Shown here: piece by piece, positions 17,118 to 26,106 of the stretch
Numbering within the stretch: position 1 is the first letter of the stretch
Layout of the letters: each line of letters starts with the position of its first letter
Assembly: GCA_035294125.1 (NCBI GenBank)
Contig: DATGLM010000076.1
Location: forward strand, 1 to 64,000
Reading direction: 5' to 3'
DNA length: 64,000 nt
Source: CADDYT01 sp035294125
GTDB lineage: Bacteria; Chloroflexota; Ktedonobacteria; Ktedonobacterales; Ktedonobacteraceae
The notes under the pieces: generated by a model
What the model was told of the DNA's origin: nothing
The model's input: the letters and a program-made list of their open reading frames with translations, nothing else
The model's database searches: none
Program-made: the position numbers and the translations under genes

Positions 17118-20100
17118 TTATCCAGTATAACCCACTACATCCGTTCCACCCAGCGAGACATTGTGGTAATCGAAGTACATGGGGCGTTCGGCCACGATAG
17201 TGCCGGTGAGAGCCTGTACGGACATGGAGACCGCGTAGCCCGCTGTCACACTCCCCTGCGCGATGGGAGTGACGAGACTGTTGATGCTGACCGTCTCGCG
17301 CGTCTGAGGGCCAACGGTGACGAGCTTTTGCGAGGTGATACCGTTCGCAAGATAGAGCGTCACTGCCACCTGCTCGCTCGTCGTGTTGGGGTTCTGCAAC
17401 GTCAGAAACTCGTTGAAGCTGCCGGTGGTATAGCCTTCGGCGAAGCTATACGTGGTTCTGGCCGGGCCGGGCTGCCCCATGACATCCGTTCCGCCAGGAA
17501 TCGGCGTAGCTTGTCCGGCCACGTTTGTGCCGTTAAAGCGGAAGTACTCCTGTCGCTGCACCACAATGGGCGCGTTGGCCGTCACCTCCGCTGAGACCTC
17601 CGGCGTTCCCTGCCCAAAGAGCGTCGACGCCGTGTTCACATCGAAGATAAATTGCGACAGTGGGAGCACAGGCACCATCCTGGTATCGACCGCCCCGTTG
17701 CTATACTCCAGCTTGAGCGTCGCGGTGGCCGGTGTCGTATTGAAATTTGCCAGCACCAGGTATTCGTGGAAATTTGTGCCCGTGTAGCCCTCGGCGAAGA
17801 GCCAGTCGGTATTCGGAGCGGGCGCGCCCAGCACCGTCGCGGCCCCCGTCACCGGGCCATTGATATTGGAGCGTGCCGTGCTGAAGTACATGGGTCGCTC
17901 GACCACCACCGGCTGATCGGAATGCACATGCACCGCGCAGTTGACCGTAAGATGCAACGCCAGGGGCGTCGTGGTGCCGCGCTGTCCCGCCGGTACGGCC
18001 AGCGTCGTGGTTGCCACCTGCTTGCCAGCCGCGTAGTACGTCACCGTCACGTTGGCGGTCTGTCCACCCGGTGGGTTAAGGATGGTGATATAGCTGGTAT
18101 AGTTGCGGGCAGACTCAACGTCGGCAAAGTAGAAATCCTGCCCCGGCTGCGTCGCGCCCAGTGCATCGGTACCGCTATTGATGCCGTGCCACGAGAAGTA
18201 CATAGGTCGTTCAGCTACGATACCCACACCGTTGGTCGATGTGACCACCATCGAGAGCGATTGGCCCTTGCCATAATAGGGAATGCGCAGGTCGCCGTTG
18301 ACGCTGACGGTGAGGCGGCTCTGCGCCGGGACAGTATGCATGATAGCCGGGCCGTTGCTGCTGCCCTCAAACAGGTATTGCACGCGCACCTGCGCCGCCT
18401 GTATGTTCGGATTTTCCAGCGTCAGGTACTCGTCGAAGTCCGCGCCGACGCGGCCTTCGGCAAAGTACCATGTCGTGCTGGTCGGCGTCGTCTGGATCAG
18501 CGCCGACTTCCCCAGCGTAATCAAATTCTGTGCCAGGTTGTACGCATCGAACGAACCCAGGCCTGTCGCCAGGTCGTACATACTCGTATCGGGGTAGGTA
18601 TTGCCGCTGTCTACGTAATCGTTGCTGTTCGCGCCGCCTGCCACGGGTACGACGTCATGGAAGGCGCTGGCATAGGAGGTACCTGATGCGTCATGACTGA
18701 TCTCGTACAGGCTGGGATTGAGGAATCCCATCACGAAGCTGTTGGCCTTGATGGCTGCTTCGTTCGCCAGCGTCACCATCACCGCCCAGACCGGCGCGGC
18801 TGCCGATGTCCCGCCCATCACCATCCAGCCACCATTGAAGGCGCAGTTGCCAACACTGCAATACACGTCATAGCCCGTCTGCGGGTCGGCGTTAACGGAG
18901 ACATCCGGCACCTCGCGGTAGCCGGTTGTATATGCATTCGCCACACCCGGCCCCTGCTGCCACGGTGGCATGCGCCATATCTGGCTCAAGCCGCCGCCGC
19001 TCGCTCCATTCTGAATAGCGCGATCATTCCACACCTGCTCAGATTGATAAGTGTTATCGGCATTGATGCGCAGCGTCGTGCCACCCACGCCCGTAACGTA
19101 GGGCTGCGAGGCCGGATCATCCACGGCAGGGAAGGTATTGGTCTTCGTGCGCGGGTCGTAGCAGCCTGTCGCGCCGAGGTCGCCGCTGGCCGCTAAAATG
19201 GTCTCTCCTTGCGCGGCTGCCGCCTGGAAAAAGACGCTCTCCTGCTTGACCTCGCTCGTCATCCCCGGACCTTCCTCACAGAAGACCCAGCTCGTGCTCA
19301 CCACCGGCACGTCATCGGACACAATACGCGCCCAGGCATCGTTATAGGCCGAGAGGGAGTTGGCCGCTTCGTAGACGCGCAGCGAGGCGAGGCGCGGAGC
19401 CAGCCCCAGCACCATCTCCATATCCAGTTCGACCTCCGCCGCGTTCGGCCCCGGCGTGCCACCGAAGCCATCGATAGGCACAGTCTGAATCCTCGTGTAT
19501 TTTCCGCCGAAGCAAGAGGCATAGACGGCAATATCCTGTGGCGAGAAACCGTCGAGTTCTAGCAGGCCAACCGTCTGTCCCTCGCCCAGATCGCCCGCGT
19601 TGTAGAGCGCATTAAAATTGTAGGCGGTGGCGATCTGCTGTGGCGTATAGGATGTTGGCACGGTAGGCGCGCCGGGTTGCGGGCAGGCAATGCCCGCCTT
19701 GTTCGTCCCCAGCGTCGTCGCAGCCGTGCCGGTAGTGATGGGCGCTCGCCCGTACTGCACCACATCATCCAGCCCGGCCACCGAGGCCACGAACGGAGCC
19801 ACGTTAGCAGGCAAAGAGGGGTCGGCATCATTGGCAAAGAACCGCCGCCCGTTGCTGGCCTGGTAGTTATTAATCTGCACCTGGAAGGTTTGCTCCGCCT
19901 GCGCCACCGTTCCCACCGCGTCGATCAACAGGTGATTGGCATACGTGTGCGTGATCTTGAAACCCTGTGCCCGCAAGAAACTGCTCACCGCAGCCTCCTC
20001 GGAAAAGGAGGGGCCGTAGAGCGCGGCAAACGTCTGCGGGTTCAGATAGTGGTGAAAGAGCGGCGAACCGGGAGTCGAAACCTGTTGCAGGAACGTATCC

Positions 20101-20342
20101 AACTGCGCCTGGTTACGCAGGCTTAGCCCGACTGCAAGCTCCACCGGCTGATCAGCCGACGCCGACGTAATCATCCTGCTCTTCTTCGTAAAACCGCTGA
20201 TTCCGCTCGGCAATGGCACACGCCCGGAAGCCGGAGCGGCCTGCGTAAAAGGAAATGGCACACGTGCTACCAGCAGCGTCGCCACGAGGACAACGCACAA
20301 CAACGGAACCAGCACTACCGGATAAACACTACGAAGTTTCAT
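17118..20342 (-). CDS. Secreted S53 peptidase (pro-kumamolisin) with four-repeat C-terminal module
   Basis: The protein has 1074 residues from ATG 20342 (AGAGGG upstream; an open frame extends 26 codons further). A signal peptide (VYPVVLVPLLCVVLVATLLVA) is followed by the pro-kumamolisin activation domain (about 60-190) and an S53 catalytic domain: Glu and Asp in AEVELDMEM (about 304 and 308), the oxyanion Asp in ASGDLGATG, and the nucleophile in GGTSAAAP (about 513). Such serine-carboxyl proteases work at acid pH outside the cell. From about residue 624 to the end there are four repeats of about 110 residues, opening with WYFAEGR, FYFADV, WLFAEGY and YSFAEGY and closing with a V.ERPMYF-type motif. 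The same module ends the GH5 enzyme at 58050-60620. Confidence 0.92.
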   Translation of the reverse strand: MKLRSVYPVVLVPLLCVVLVATLLVARVPFPFTQAAPASGRVPLPSGISGFTKKSRMITSASADQPVELAVGLSLRNQAQLDTFLQQVSTPGSPLFHHYLNPQTFAALYGPSFSEEAAVSSFLRAQGFKITHTYANHLLIDAVGTVAQAEQTFQVQINNYQASNGRRFFANDADPSLPANVAPFVASVAGLDDVVQYGRAPITTGTAATTLGTNKAGIACPQPGAPTVPTSYTPQQIATAYNFNALYNAGDLGEGQTVGLLELDGFSPQDIAVYASCFGGKYTRIQTVPIDGFGGTPGPNAAEVELDMEMVLGLAPRLASLRVYEAANSLSAYNDAWARIVSDDVPVVSTSWVFCEEGPGMTSEVKQESVFFQAAAAQGETILAASGDLGATGCYDPRTKTNTFPAVDDPASQPYVTGVGGTTLRINADNTYQSEQVWNDRAIQNGASGGGLSQIWRMPPWQQGPGVANAYTTGYREVPDVSVNADPQTGYDVYCSVGNCAFNGGWMVMGGTSAAAPVWAVMVTLANEAAIKANSFVMGFLNPSLYEISHDASGTSYASAFHDVVPVAGGANSNDYVDSGNTYPDTSMYDLATGLGSFDAYNLAQNLITLGKSALIQTTPTSTTWYFAEGRVGADFDEYLTLENPNIQAAQVRVQYLFEGSSNGPAIMHTVPAQSRLTVSVNGDLRIPYYGKGQSLSMVVTSTNGVGIVAERPMYFSWHGINSGTDALGATQPGQDFYFADVESARNYTSYITILNPPGGQTANVTVTYYAAGKQVATTTLAVPAGQRGTTTPLALHLTVNCAVHVHSDQPVVVERPMYFSTARSNINGPVTGAATVLGAPAPNTDWLFAEGYTGTNFHEYLVLANFNTTPATATLKLEYSNGAVDTRMVPVLPLSQFIFDVNTASTLFGQGTPEVSAEVTANAPIVVQRQEYFRFNGTNVAGQATPIPGGTDVMGQPGPARTTYSFAEGYTTGSFNEFLTLQNPNTTSEQVAVTLYLANGITSQKLVTVGPQTRETVSINSLVTPIAQGSVTAGYAVSMSVQALTGTIVAERPMYFDYHNVSLGGTDVVGYTG

Positions 20343-20549
20343 CGCAACACCCTCTTGCCTGCATACATTCAGAAAATCCATCTGTTCAGCTCTCATTTGT
20401 CTGAACGCAACCCAACGCATTTTCCGTGTATTTTCGAGAGGTTGGTGTGTAAAAATTCGGGTCGGTTAGTACCTTTGGCTTATTGAGGTAGTAAATAGCG
20501 CGAAGTGGCCAGGGATTGCGAATGAGGGTGTAAAGATCACGGAATAGAG

Positions 20550-20607
20550 GGAGGTGAATACAGAGAAAATTTACCATTCTGAGCAATTTTTCTCTGTATT
20601 CGCCTCC
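20550..20607. terminator. Bidirectional hairpin between two minus-strand genes
   Basis: Arms 20550-20571 and about 20585-20607 (starting GGAGGTGAATACAGAGAAAA) pair almost perfectly and are followed by TTTT on the plus strand. It lies downstream of the secreted-protein gene that ends at 20640 and upstream of the S53 gene, so it can separate the two transcripts. Confidence 0.6.
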
Positions 20608-20639
20608 TTTTACTTGTTCAGACCATGAAAGAGTCTCGA

Positions 20640-21686
20640 TCAGTGTGAGAGCATGACCTTCGACAGGACTTTGTGTACCCCTTGTTGCTGTGCGCAGCTA
20701 CTATCCACCGTAATCTCTCCAACCCAATTCTGCGGCCCATTTGCCGAGCCACTGATGACATCCTGATACGTTCCCGGTGGGGGACATGCCACATCGAAAT
20801 TGAGAATCCCAAAGCTGCCTGCCGCGTCGGTTGTGGCTTGCTGAAGCACGCTCCCGTCGAAGGTGAAGGTGACTGTGCTATTCGCATCCCAACCCACTCC
20901 GTCCCACGAGAAGGAGAGAGTTCCATTACCATATTCGTAGGTGTAGAAGCACGAGTAGACGCCAGAGTAGTAGGTGGCAGTAGGGGCAGGTCCCGCATAC
21001 GTGAGCACGGTCAGCTCATAGGTCCCATCTGGTGCCGGAGGAGGCTGAAAACTCGTTGACAACGTCCCGCTCGCTGTTGTCTGACCACTGCTTACAGTAA
21101 TATCGATGAGGCTATTCTTCTTGTTCATCCACTCCAGCTTGTAAGACGTGCTGGCAGGTAACCCCCATGCTTGAACCTGTATAGGGGGCGGCGGATTCTC
21201 AAGGCCAGCTTCGATGCAGAGAGTGTCCTCAGGCGCGGTGCCACTGCCTTTAGGAGGGTTCAGGCTCTCAAACCCAGGGGTGATGGTGAATGTGGCCTGC
21301 TCCTGTATCCCGCTGCTTGCCTGAACGGCCGATACCGTATACGGCCCGGCTGGGTCGACCGGCACTTTGAACTTGGCAATGATCTTTCCATCGGTGGGAG
21401 TCGAATCCTTCATCAGGTGATTGTTGAAAGACACCGCTACTTTCGACCCGGTGGCAACAAACCCTTCACCCGTCACGGTGAGCTGTGTCCCTGGTGGATG
21501 TTGGTACACGTTCAGTGTGAGCGCAGATGCAGACGGTGTGTTGTGGTTCAGACTCGCTGCATGCGCTGCCAGACTTCCAGTGGGGACGGCTGCGCTCAGC
21601 ACTGTCAGCAGTGCTGCGACCAGATACGTCTTCACCCGTTTCCAGGTGGCGTGGCTTCTCGGCCAGCGTCGAGCAAATAGATCCAA
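20640..21686 (-). CDS. Secreted beta-sandwich repeat protein
   Basis: I choose TTG 21686 because AAAGGAGAG lies 5-6 bases upstream; the open frame continues about 100 codons further but has no signal peptide in a sensible place. A signal peptide (YLVAALLTVLSAAVPTGSLAAHA) is followed by a first Ig/IPT-like domain (YQHPPGTQLTVTGEGFVATGSKVAVSFNN ... GPYTVSAVQASSG, about 55-140) and a further one or two strand-rich units (GTYELTVLTYAG; TLSFSWDGVGWDANSTVTFTFDG) with several cysteines. No catalytic motif is seen. It may bind carbohydrate or other surface polymers; that is a guess from fold. Confidence 0.65.
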   Translation of the reverse strand: MDLFARRWPRSHATWKRVKTYLVAALLTVLSAAVPTGSLAAHAASLNHNTPSASALTLNVYQHPPGTQLTVTGEGFVATGSKVAVSFNNHLMKDSTPTDGKIIAKFKVPVDPAGPYTVSAVQASSGIQEQATFTITPGFESLNPPKGSGTAPEDTLCIEAGLENPPPPIQVQAWGLPASTSYKLEWMNKKNSLIDITVSSGQTTASGTLSTSFQPPPAPDGTYELTVLTYAGPAPTATYYSGVYSCFYTYEYGNGTLSFSWDGVGWDANSTVTFTFDGSVLQQATTDAAGSFGILNFDVACPPPGTYQDVISGSANGPQNWVGEITVDSSCAQQQGVHKVLSKVMLSH

Positions 21687-22130
21687 ATGGTCTCTCCTTT
21701 TCTGTTCAGGGCAGCCGTTTCCACAATGATCGTGAGTTCGACTCCCAAGTACAACAGTGTGAAGTACTTCATCACAGGTAAAGTAACTTTTATGTGAAAT
21801 ACTCATCAAATATATAGTACTATTTTGGAGGACAATGCACAAGTGGCGCAGATTGAGGATGGCACTTCGACATGGCATACTATGACGAATCATTGCCGAC
21901 GTGTCATGGTGAGCGCAGCGAAGAAGCTCCGGCTGCCAGACGAGCCACGTGGCCCAGCGGAGATGCTTTGCTGCACCCAGCATGACATGTCAGATTACGC
22001 GCCCGTTCGTGCTCTGGCATCTGATCGAGCATGAGCTGCACCATGGAGGAGGACTGGCGCACACGCCGGGTATGGAAGGGATGGAGGTAAAGCTGCCGCC
22101 TCCGCCGCCGGAGAGGTGAATACGCTTCTG
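21687..22130. other. Intergenic region with a dispersed-type inverted repeat
   Basis: This spacer lies between the secreted-protein gene start and the response regulator stop. Apart from the repeat at 21903-21986 there is no feature I can support. A/T-rich sequence around 21780-21830 may hold the promoter of the secreted-protein gene. Confidence 0.5.
21903..21986. repeat. Imperfect inverted repeat, GTCATG...CATGAC type
   Basis: Arms of about 33 bases (21903-21935 and 21955-21986) start GTCATGGTGAGCGCAGCGAA and end in CATGAC, with several mismatches. The motif is of the kind found as dispersed intergenic copies. Shorter related dyads occur at 38699-38728 (TGTCATTC/GAATGACA). Confidence 0.6.
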
Positions 22131-22538
22131 TTAAGAGGTACGGGTGAGTTTGCGGACGACGTCAAGCAGGTCGCGGACGTGGAAGGGTTTGACAATAACC
22201 TGCTCGACGCCCAGGGATGCCGCATCGGGGCCACCGATACCGGCGGTAATCACGACAATAGAGGGCGAGGGGTGAGATGGCTCCCATTGGGAGCGCAGGC
22301 GTTCCAGAAAGGTGCGACCATCCATGCCGGGCATCGCGAGGTCGAGCAGGATGACATGGGGATACTTTCCCTCACGGGCCGCGTTATCCATCCACGCCAG
22401 CGCCTCCTGCCCCTCAGCCGCTTCGGCTGGCTCGTAGCCATCCAGTTCGAGCGCCCAGGAGACCATGTCGCGAATAGCGGGGTTGTCATCCACCACCAGC
22501 ACGATATGCCCGTTCAAGTGTTTTTTTGCGTGGCTCAT
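22131..22538 (-). CDS. Receiver-only response regulator
   Basis: The 135 residues form a single CheY-like receiver: IVLVVDDNPAIRD (acid pocket), VILLDLAMPGMDG (phospho-acceptor Asp), VVITAG (switch Thr) and VIVKPFHVRDLL (Lys-Pro). There is no output domain, so it acts by protein-protein contact or as a phosphorelay intermediate. No histidine kinase is adjacent. I choose the second ATG (22538) since the first 11 residues upstream are unlike the family; the ribosome site is weak for both. Confidence 0.85.
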   Translation of the reverse strand: MSHAKKHLNGHIVLVVDDNPAIRDMVSWALELDGYEPAEAAEGQEALAWMDNAAREGKYPHVILLDLAMPGMDGRTFLERLRSQWEPSHPSPSIVVITAGIGGPDAASLGVEQVIVKPFHVRDLLDVVRKLTRTS

Positions 22539-22756
22539 GCTCTTTCGCTCTCTCCCCTCTCTTTGCCTCATCTCTCCTTACAAGGGTCGCTTACCATCCA
22601 CTCCACAGAAAGGTTTGCTCTCTCCCCTGTTTTCCTGTTCTGCCCATTGTTGCTCTGCTTAACATTTTACCAGAACTTTTTCTCCTGGAACACCCCTTAC
22701 ATCAAGTACAGAAGAGAGTAGGATATTCAGGTCAGGCTTCCATCAATATATCTCTA

Positions 22757-23572
22757 TTACGGAGCATACCAGTTGTGCAAGAAAGCGCGCACCGCCTGCA
22801 AGAAAGCCTCCGACTGCTCCATATTGGAGACATGACCGGCGTGTGGGATGACCACCAATTGCGCGTTGGGTATCCGCTGCGCGCAGGCCTGTGCTACGTC
22901 AGGCGGCGTCAGCGCATCCTGCTCGCCCACAATTACCAGCGTCGGCACCTGAATACTTGCCAGCAAAGGCGTCGAATCGAGCCGCTGCGCCATGCCACGT
23001 GAAGCCGCCGCGATACCCTGCGGCGTCGCCTCGTTGATCATCTGACGCAGGCGCATCTCCACCTGTGGCTCATGTCGGCGCGTGTACTCTGAGATCAGCC
23101 TCGGTAACTGCATGTTGGCAATCGCCTCCGTCCCCTCCGTCAGAGCAATCTTCGCCACATTCTCGCGGTTCACCCGCGCCTCTGCTGTATCGGCGCCGGG
23201 ACGGGTATCGGCAAGGATGAGGCCAGCCAGCCGCTGCGCATACTTGCGCAAGAAGGCGAAGGCCGCGTAGCCTCCCATGGAAAGGCCGCACAGGATGGCC
23301 TGGCGCATCCCCAGCGTATCCATCAACCGCGCTACAATATCGGCAAACTCCTCCATTGTTGAGACAGTGTTGATAATATCACTTTCGCCAAAGCCCGGCC
23401 AGTCCAGCGCCACCAGCCGGAATCTCCCCCGCGTGTCACCTTCGGTCAGCAGGGACTGGATATCAACATCCCACATATGACGATTCAGCGGAAAGGCATG
23501 CAGAAAGATAACCGGCTGCCCCGCGCCATGATCGTCGTAGGCGATCTGAAAATTATTGATCGTTGTTTTCAC
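22757..23572 (-). CDS. Alpha/beta hydrolase
   Basis: The 271 residues show the full fold: the oxyanion-hole stretch VIFLHAFPLNRHMWD, the nucleophile elbow CGLSMGGYAAF (Ser about 98), the acid in VGEQDALTPPD and the His in PHAGHVSNMEQ. The start (GTG 23572) overlaps the lipA stop by 20 bases, so it is translationally coupled as the last gene of the 2-oxoacid dehydrogenase operon. Close relatives include 3-oxoadipate enol-lactonase-like and thioesterase-like enzymes; the substrate is unknown. A role in acyl or lipoyl ester removal fits the neighbourhood but is inference. Confidence 0.8.
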   Translation of the reverse strand: MKTTINNFQIAYDDHGAGQPVIFLHAFPLNRHMWDVDIQSLLTEGDTRGRFRLVALDWPGFGESDIINTVSTMEEFADIVARLMDTLGMRQAILCGLSMGGYAAFAFLRKYAQRLAGLILADTRPGADTAEARVNRENVAKIALTEGTEAIANMQLPRLISEYTRRHEPQVEMRLRQMINEATPQGIAAASRGMAQRLDSTPLLASIQVPTLVIVGEQDALTPPDVAQACAQRIPNAQLVVIPHAGHVSNMEQSEAFLQAVRAFLHNWYAP

Positions 23573-24443
23573 TACTCATCGCCTCATCTGCCTGTTCGTG
23601 CGCGTGATAGGAACTGCGCACGAATGGTCCAGACTCCACGTGACGAAATCCCATCTTCTTGCCCTCGGCCTTCAGGGCGGCAAACTCCTCCAGCGGCACG
23701 TAGCGCTGGATCGGCAGGTGCTGGAACGATGGACGCAGGTACTGACCGATGGTCAGAATATCGACGTCGTGCGTGCGCAGATCGTGCATGACCTCGATCA
23801 CCTCCTCCCACGTCTCGCCCAGTCCCAGCATGAAGCCGGATTTGGTGGGGGCGGACGGGTTCATCTCCTTCGCCCACTTGAGCACTTGCAGCGAACGCTT
23901 GTAGATGGCCTGCGGACGCACGCGCTTGTAAAGACGGGGAATCGTCTCCACGTTATGGTTGTAGACATCCGGCTTCGCCTCCATCACCACCTTCAACGCC
24001 TCGTAGACGCCCTTGAAATCGGGGGTCAGCACCTCTACCTTACAGTCGGGATTGAGGCGGCGAATCCAGCGAATGGTGGCCGCAAAGACTGCCGCGCCGC
24101 CATCCTTTAGCTCGTCGCGGTTGACCGAAGTCACGACCGTGTGGCGCAGGCCCATCTTCTGCACAGCCTCGGCTACGCGCCTGGGCTCCTCCCAGTCCAA
24201 TCCCAGCGGTCGGCCCGTCGCTACTGCACAGAAGCCACAACTGCGCGTGCAGATGCTGCCCAGGATCATAAAGGTAGCCGTCCTGTGGCCCCAACACTCC
24301 CCAATATTGGGGCAACGTGCCTCCTCACAAACGGTATGCAACTCCTTACTACGCATCAACTGCTTCAGGTTTTCGTAATTCTCCCCCTTTGGAGGGCGAA
24401 CGCGCAGCCATTCAGGTCGGCGCTCCGGAATCATCGTCGCCAT
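23553..24443 (-). CDS. lipA: Lipoyl synthase
   Basis: This radical-SAM enzyme inserts two sulfurs into the octanoyl chain on lipoyl domains. The auxiliary cluster cysteines are in CEEARCPNIGEC, and the SAM cluster in CTRSCGFC. RHTVVTSVNRDELKDGGAAVFAATI and PDVYNHNVETIPRLYKRVRP are family-diagnostic, as is the C-terminal SSYHA with the essential serine. Length 296 is usual. ATG 24443 has GAGGAAC upstream. Its place after the E2 gene, whose lipoyl domain is its substrate, makes biological sense. No lipB or lplA is seen nearby. Confidence 0.95.
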   Translation of the reverse strand: MATMIPERRPEWLRVRPPKGENYENLKQLMRSKELHTVCEEARCPNIGECWGHRTATFMILGSICTRSCGFCAVATGRPLGLDWEEPRRVAEAVQKMGLRHTVVTSVNRDELKDGGAAVFAATIRWIRRLNPDCKVEVLTPDFKGVYEALKVVMEAKPDVYNHNVETIPRLYKRVRPQAIYKRSLQVLKWAKEMNPSAPTKSGFMLGLGETWEEVIEVMHDLRTHDVDILTIGQYLRPSFQHLPIQRYVPLEEFAALKAEGKKMGFRHVESGPFVRSSYHAHEQADEAMSSENNDQ

Positions 24444-24466
24444 AGGTAGTTCCTCATTCTCATATA

Positions 24467-24595
24467 AGCAGGCCGACCGCAAAGGACCGGCACTACTATA
24501 CATGAGCGCTCTGTGCGGCTCTTCGAGCCGCGCCTCGCCTGTATGGTAGGCTTTGACAGTCTCCCAGACTGTCCGCCCTTTGCGGGTGCCCTGCT
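24467..24595. repeat. GC-rich composite inverted repeat inside the operon
   Basis: The ends pair: left AGCAGGCCGACCGCAAAGGA (24467-24486) with the complement of 24576-24595, and CTACTATACATGAGCG with the complement of CGCCTGTATGGTAG. Two small perfect hairpins lie inside (GCGGCTCTTCGAGCCGC, about 24509-24525; GACAGTCTCCCAGACTGTC, about 24555-24573). It separates lipA from the E2 gene and belongs to the window's GGCCGACCGCAA...CTACTATA repeat family. Confidence 0.75.
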
Positions 24596-24602
24596 GCGAA
24601 CC

Positions 24603-26060
24603 CTAATACACGTCAATCTCCTTACCGTAGCTCTGTAATTTGGTGCGCACGGCCTGCAGGAAGCCACCCGCCTGCGCGCCATCCAGAATACGGTGATCGA
24701 AGGAGAGACACAGGTACATCATGTAGCGCACCGCTATCGCGTCATCCTCGATGACCACAGGCCGCTTGACCACGGCATCCATGCTCAGAATGCCCGCGTT
24801 CGGCTGGTTGATAATCGGTACAGAGATAATTGTACCAAAAGTGCCGGGATTATTCACGACAAAGGTGCTGTTCTGCATATCCTGCACCGTCAGCTTGTTG
24901 GCGCGAGCGCGCTGGGCAACAGCGTTCACCTGCCTCGCCAGTCCGGCCAGCGTATACTGATCGGCGTCGTAGACCGTCGGCACCACCAGCCCCACGTCGG
25001 TCGCCACCGCGATACCGAGATTGATACGCTTCTTAATAAGAATCTTATTGTCCGGTGCCCACGTCGAGTTGATGAGTGGGAACTTGCGAATGCCCTCGCA
25101 CACCGCCTTCATCACGAACGGCACGTAGCTGATGCTGTAGCCCTCGCGCTTCTTGAACTCTTCCTTGTGCTTCTCCAACCACTTCGCGATGTTGGTCATA
25201 TCGACCTCTACAACGGTGGTGGCATGCGGTGAGGTGCGCTTGCTGCGCACCATATGCTCGGCGATAGCCAGCCGCATGCGGCTCGGCACCACGACTTCCT
25301 CATCCTGCGTCTCTGAAACCGTCACAAACTCGGTCGCCCTGGGCGCAACAGAGGACGTTGCGGCAGGCTGTGGCACTGCGGGCGCGGGCGGCTGCATTGT
25401 CGCCGCCGACGCGGCTGTAGTGGCTGCGACAGGAGCGGGTGCGGGCGCGACCCGCTGGTTCTGTCGGCTTGCAAGGTAGGCCAGGATATCATCCCTACGC
25501 ACGCGCCCACCGAGGCCCGTACCCACGATATCGTTCAGGTCGATGCCGTGCTCGCGGGCCAGTCGTCGCGCCAGTGGCGAGATACGCTGCCGCTCCTCCT
25601 CGCTTTCCTGCGACTCTGCCAGCACCGTACTCGACGCGGCGAACCTGCTGCCATTGCCTATACCCTTCATTCTCTGTTGTGCCGTCGGTGTCGCAGTCGC
25701 GCTCTGCTGAACTGAGGCCCCAACAGGTGTGGGAGCAGGCTCGGGTGCCCGGGCAGCGGAGGCAACAGAAGCAGCCGCCGGAGCGGGTGTTGCTGCCGTC
25801 GGCGCTGGAGCTTCAGCACCAACATTCTCCTCAATCAGCGCGATATCCGCGCCAACCGGCACCGTCTCATCGGCCTGTACCAGAATCTTCGTCAAGCGGC
25901 CCGCCACGGGCGATGGCAGTTCAGCATTTATCTTATCGGTAATAATCTCTGCCAGCGCTTCATCCTTCTCAACCAGGTCGCCCTCCTTCTTCAACCACGA
26001 ACCCACCGTTCCCTCAGCGACCGACTCCCCCAATCGGGGCATCTTCACAGGCGTCGCCAT
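24603..26060 (-). CDS. 2-oxoacid dehydrogenase E2 (dihydrolipoamide acyltransferase)
   Basis: Domain order: one lipoyl domain at 1-78 with the lipoylated Lys in TDKINAE (Lys43), an Ala/Pro-rich linker, the peripheral subunit-binding domain at about 157-193 (ISPLARRLAREHGIDLNDIVGTGLGGRVRRDDI), a second Ala/Pro-rich linker, and the acyltransferase core to residue 485 ending in SFDHRILDGAQAGGF with catalytic His and Asp. It transfers the acyl group from E1 to CoA. The core is of the kind found in branched-chain and pyruvate complexes; the sequence alone does not decide which. The gene follows E1 beta by 46 bases. No E3 gene is present in the window. Confidence 0.93.
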   Translation of the reverse strand: MATPVKMPRLGESVAEGTVGSWLKKEGDLVEKDEALAEIITDKINAELPSPVAGRLTKILVQADETVPVGADIALIEENVGAEAPAPTAATPAPAAASVASAARAPEPAPTPVGASVQQSATATPTAQQRMKGIGNGSRFAASSTVLAESQESEEERQRISPLARRLAREHGIDLNDIVGTGLGGRVRRDDILAYLASRQNQRVAPAPAPVAATTAASAATMQPPAPAVPQPAATSSVAPRATEFVTVSETQDEEVVVPSRMRLAIAEHMVRSKRTSPHATTVVEVDMTNIAKWLEKHKEEFKKREGYSISYVPFVMKAVCEGIRKFPLINSTWAPDNKILIKKRINLGIAVATDVGLVVPTVYDADQYTLAGLARQVNAVAQRARANKLTVQDMQNSTFVVNNPGTFGTIISVPIINQPNAGILSMDAVVKRPVVIEDDAIAVRYMMYLCLSFDHRILDGAQAGGFLQAVRTKLQSYGKEIDVY

Positions 26061-26106
26061 GTAGCATACTCCTTTGTATTACATTGTGCTATCACGATTT
26101 TTGCGC

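Noticed and set aside
17652..18686. Plus-strand open frame of 344 codons opposite the S53 peptidase
   Set aside because: It is a composition shadow: Arg/His-rich product, no ribosome site, no domain, and it lies fully inside a strongly supported secreted protease.
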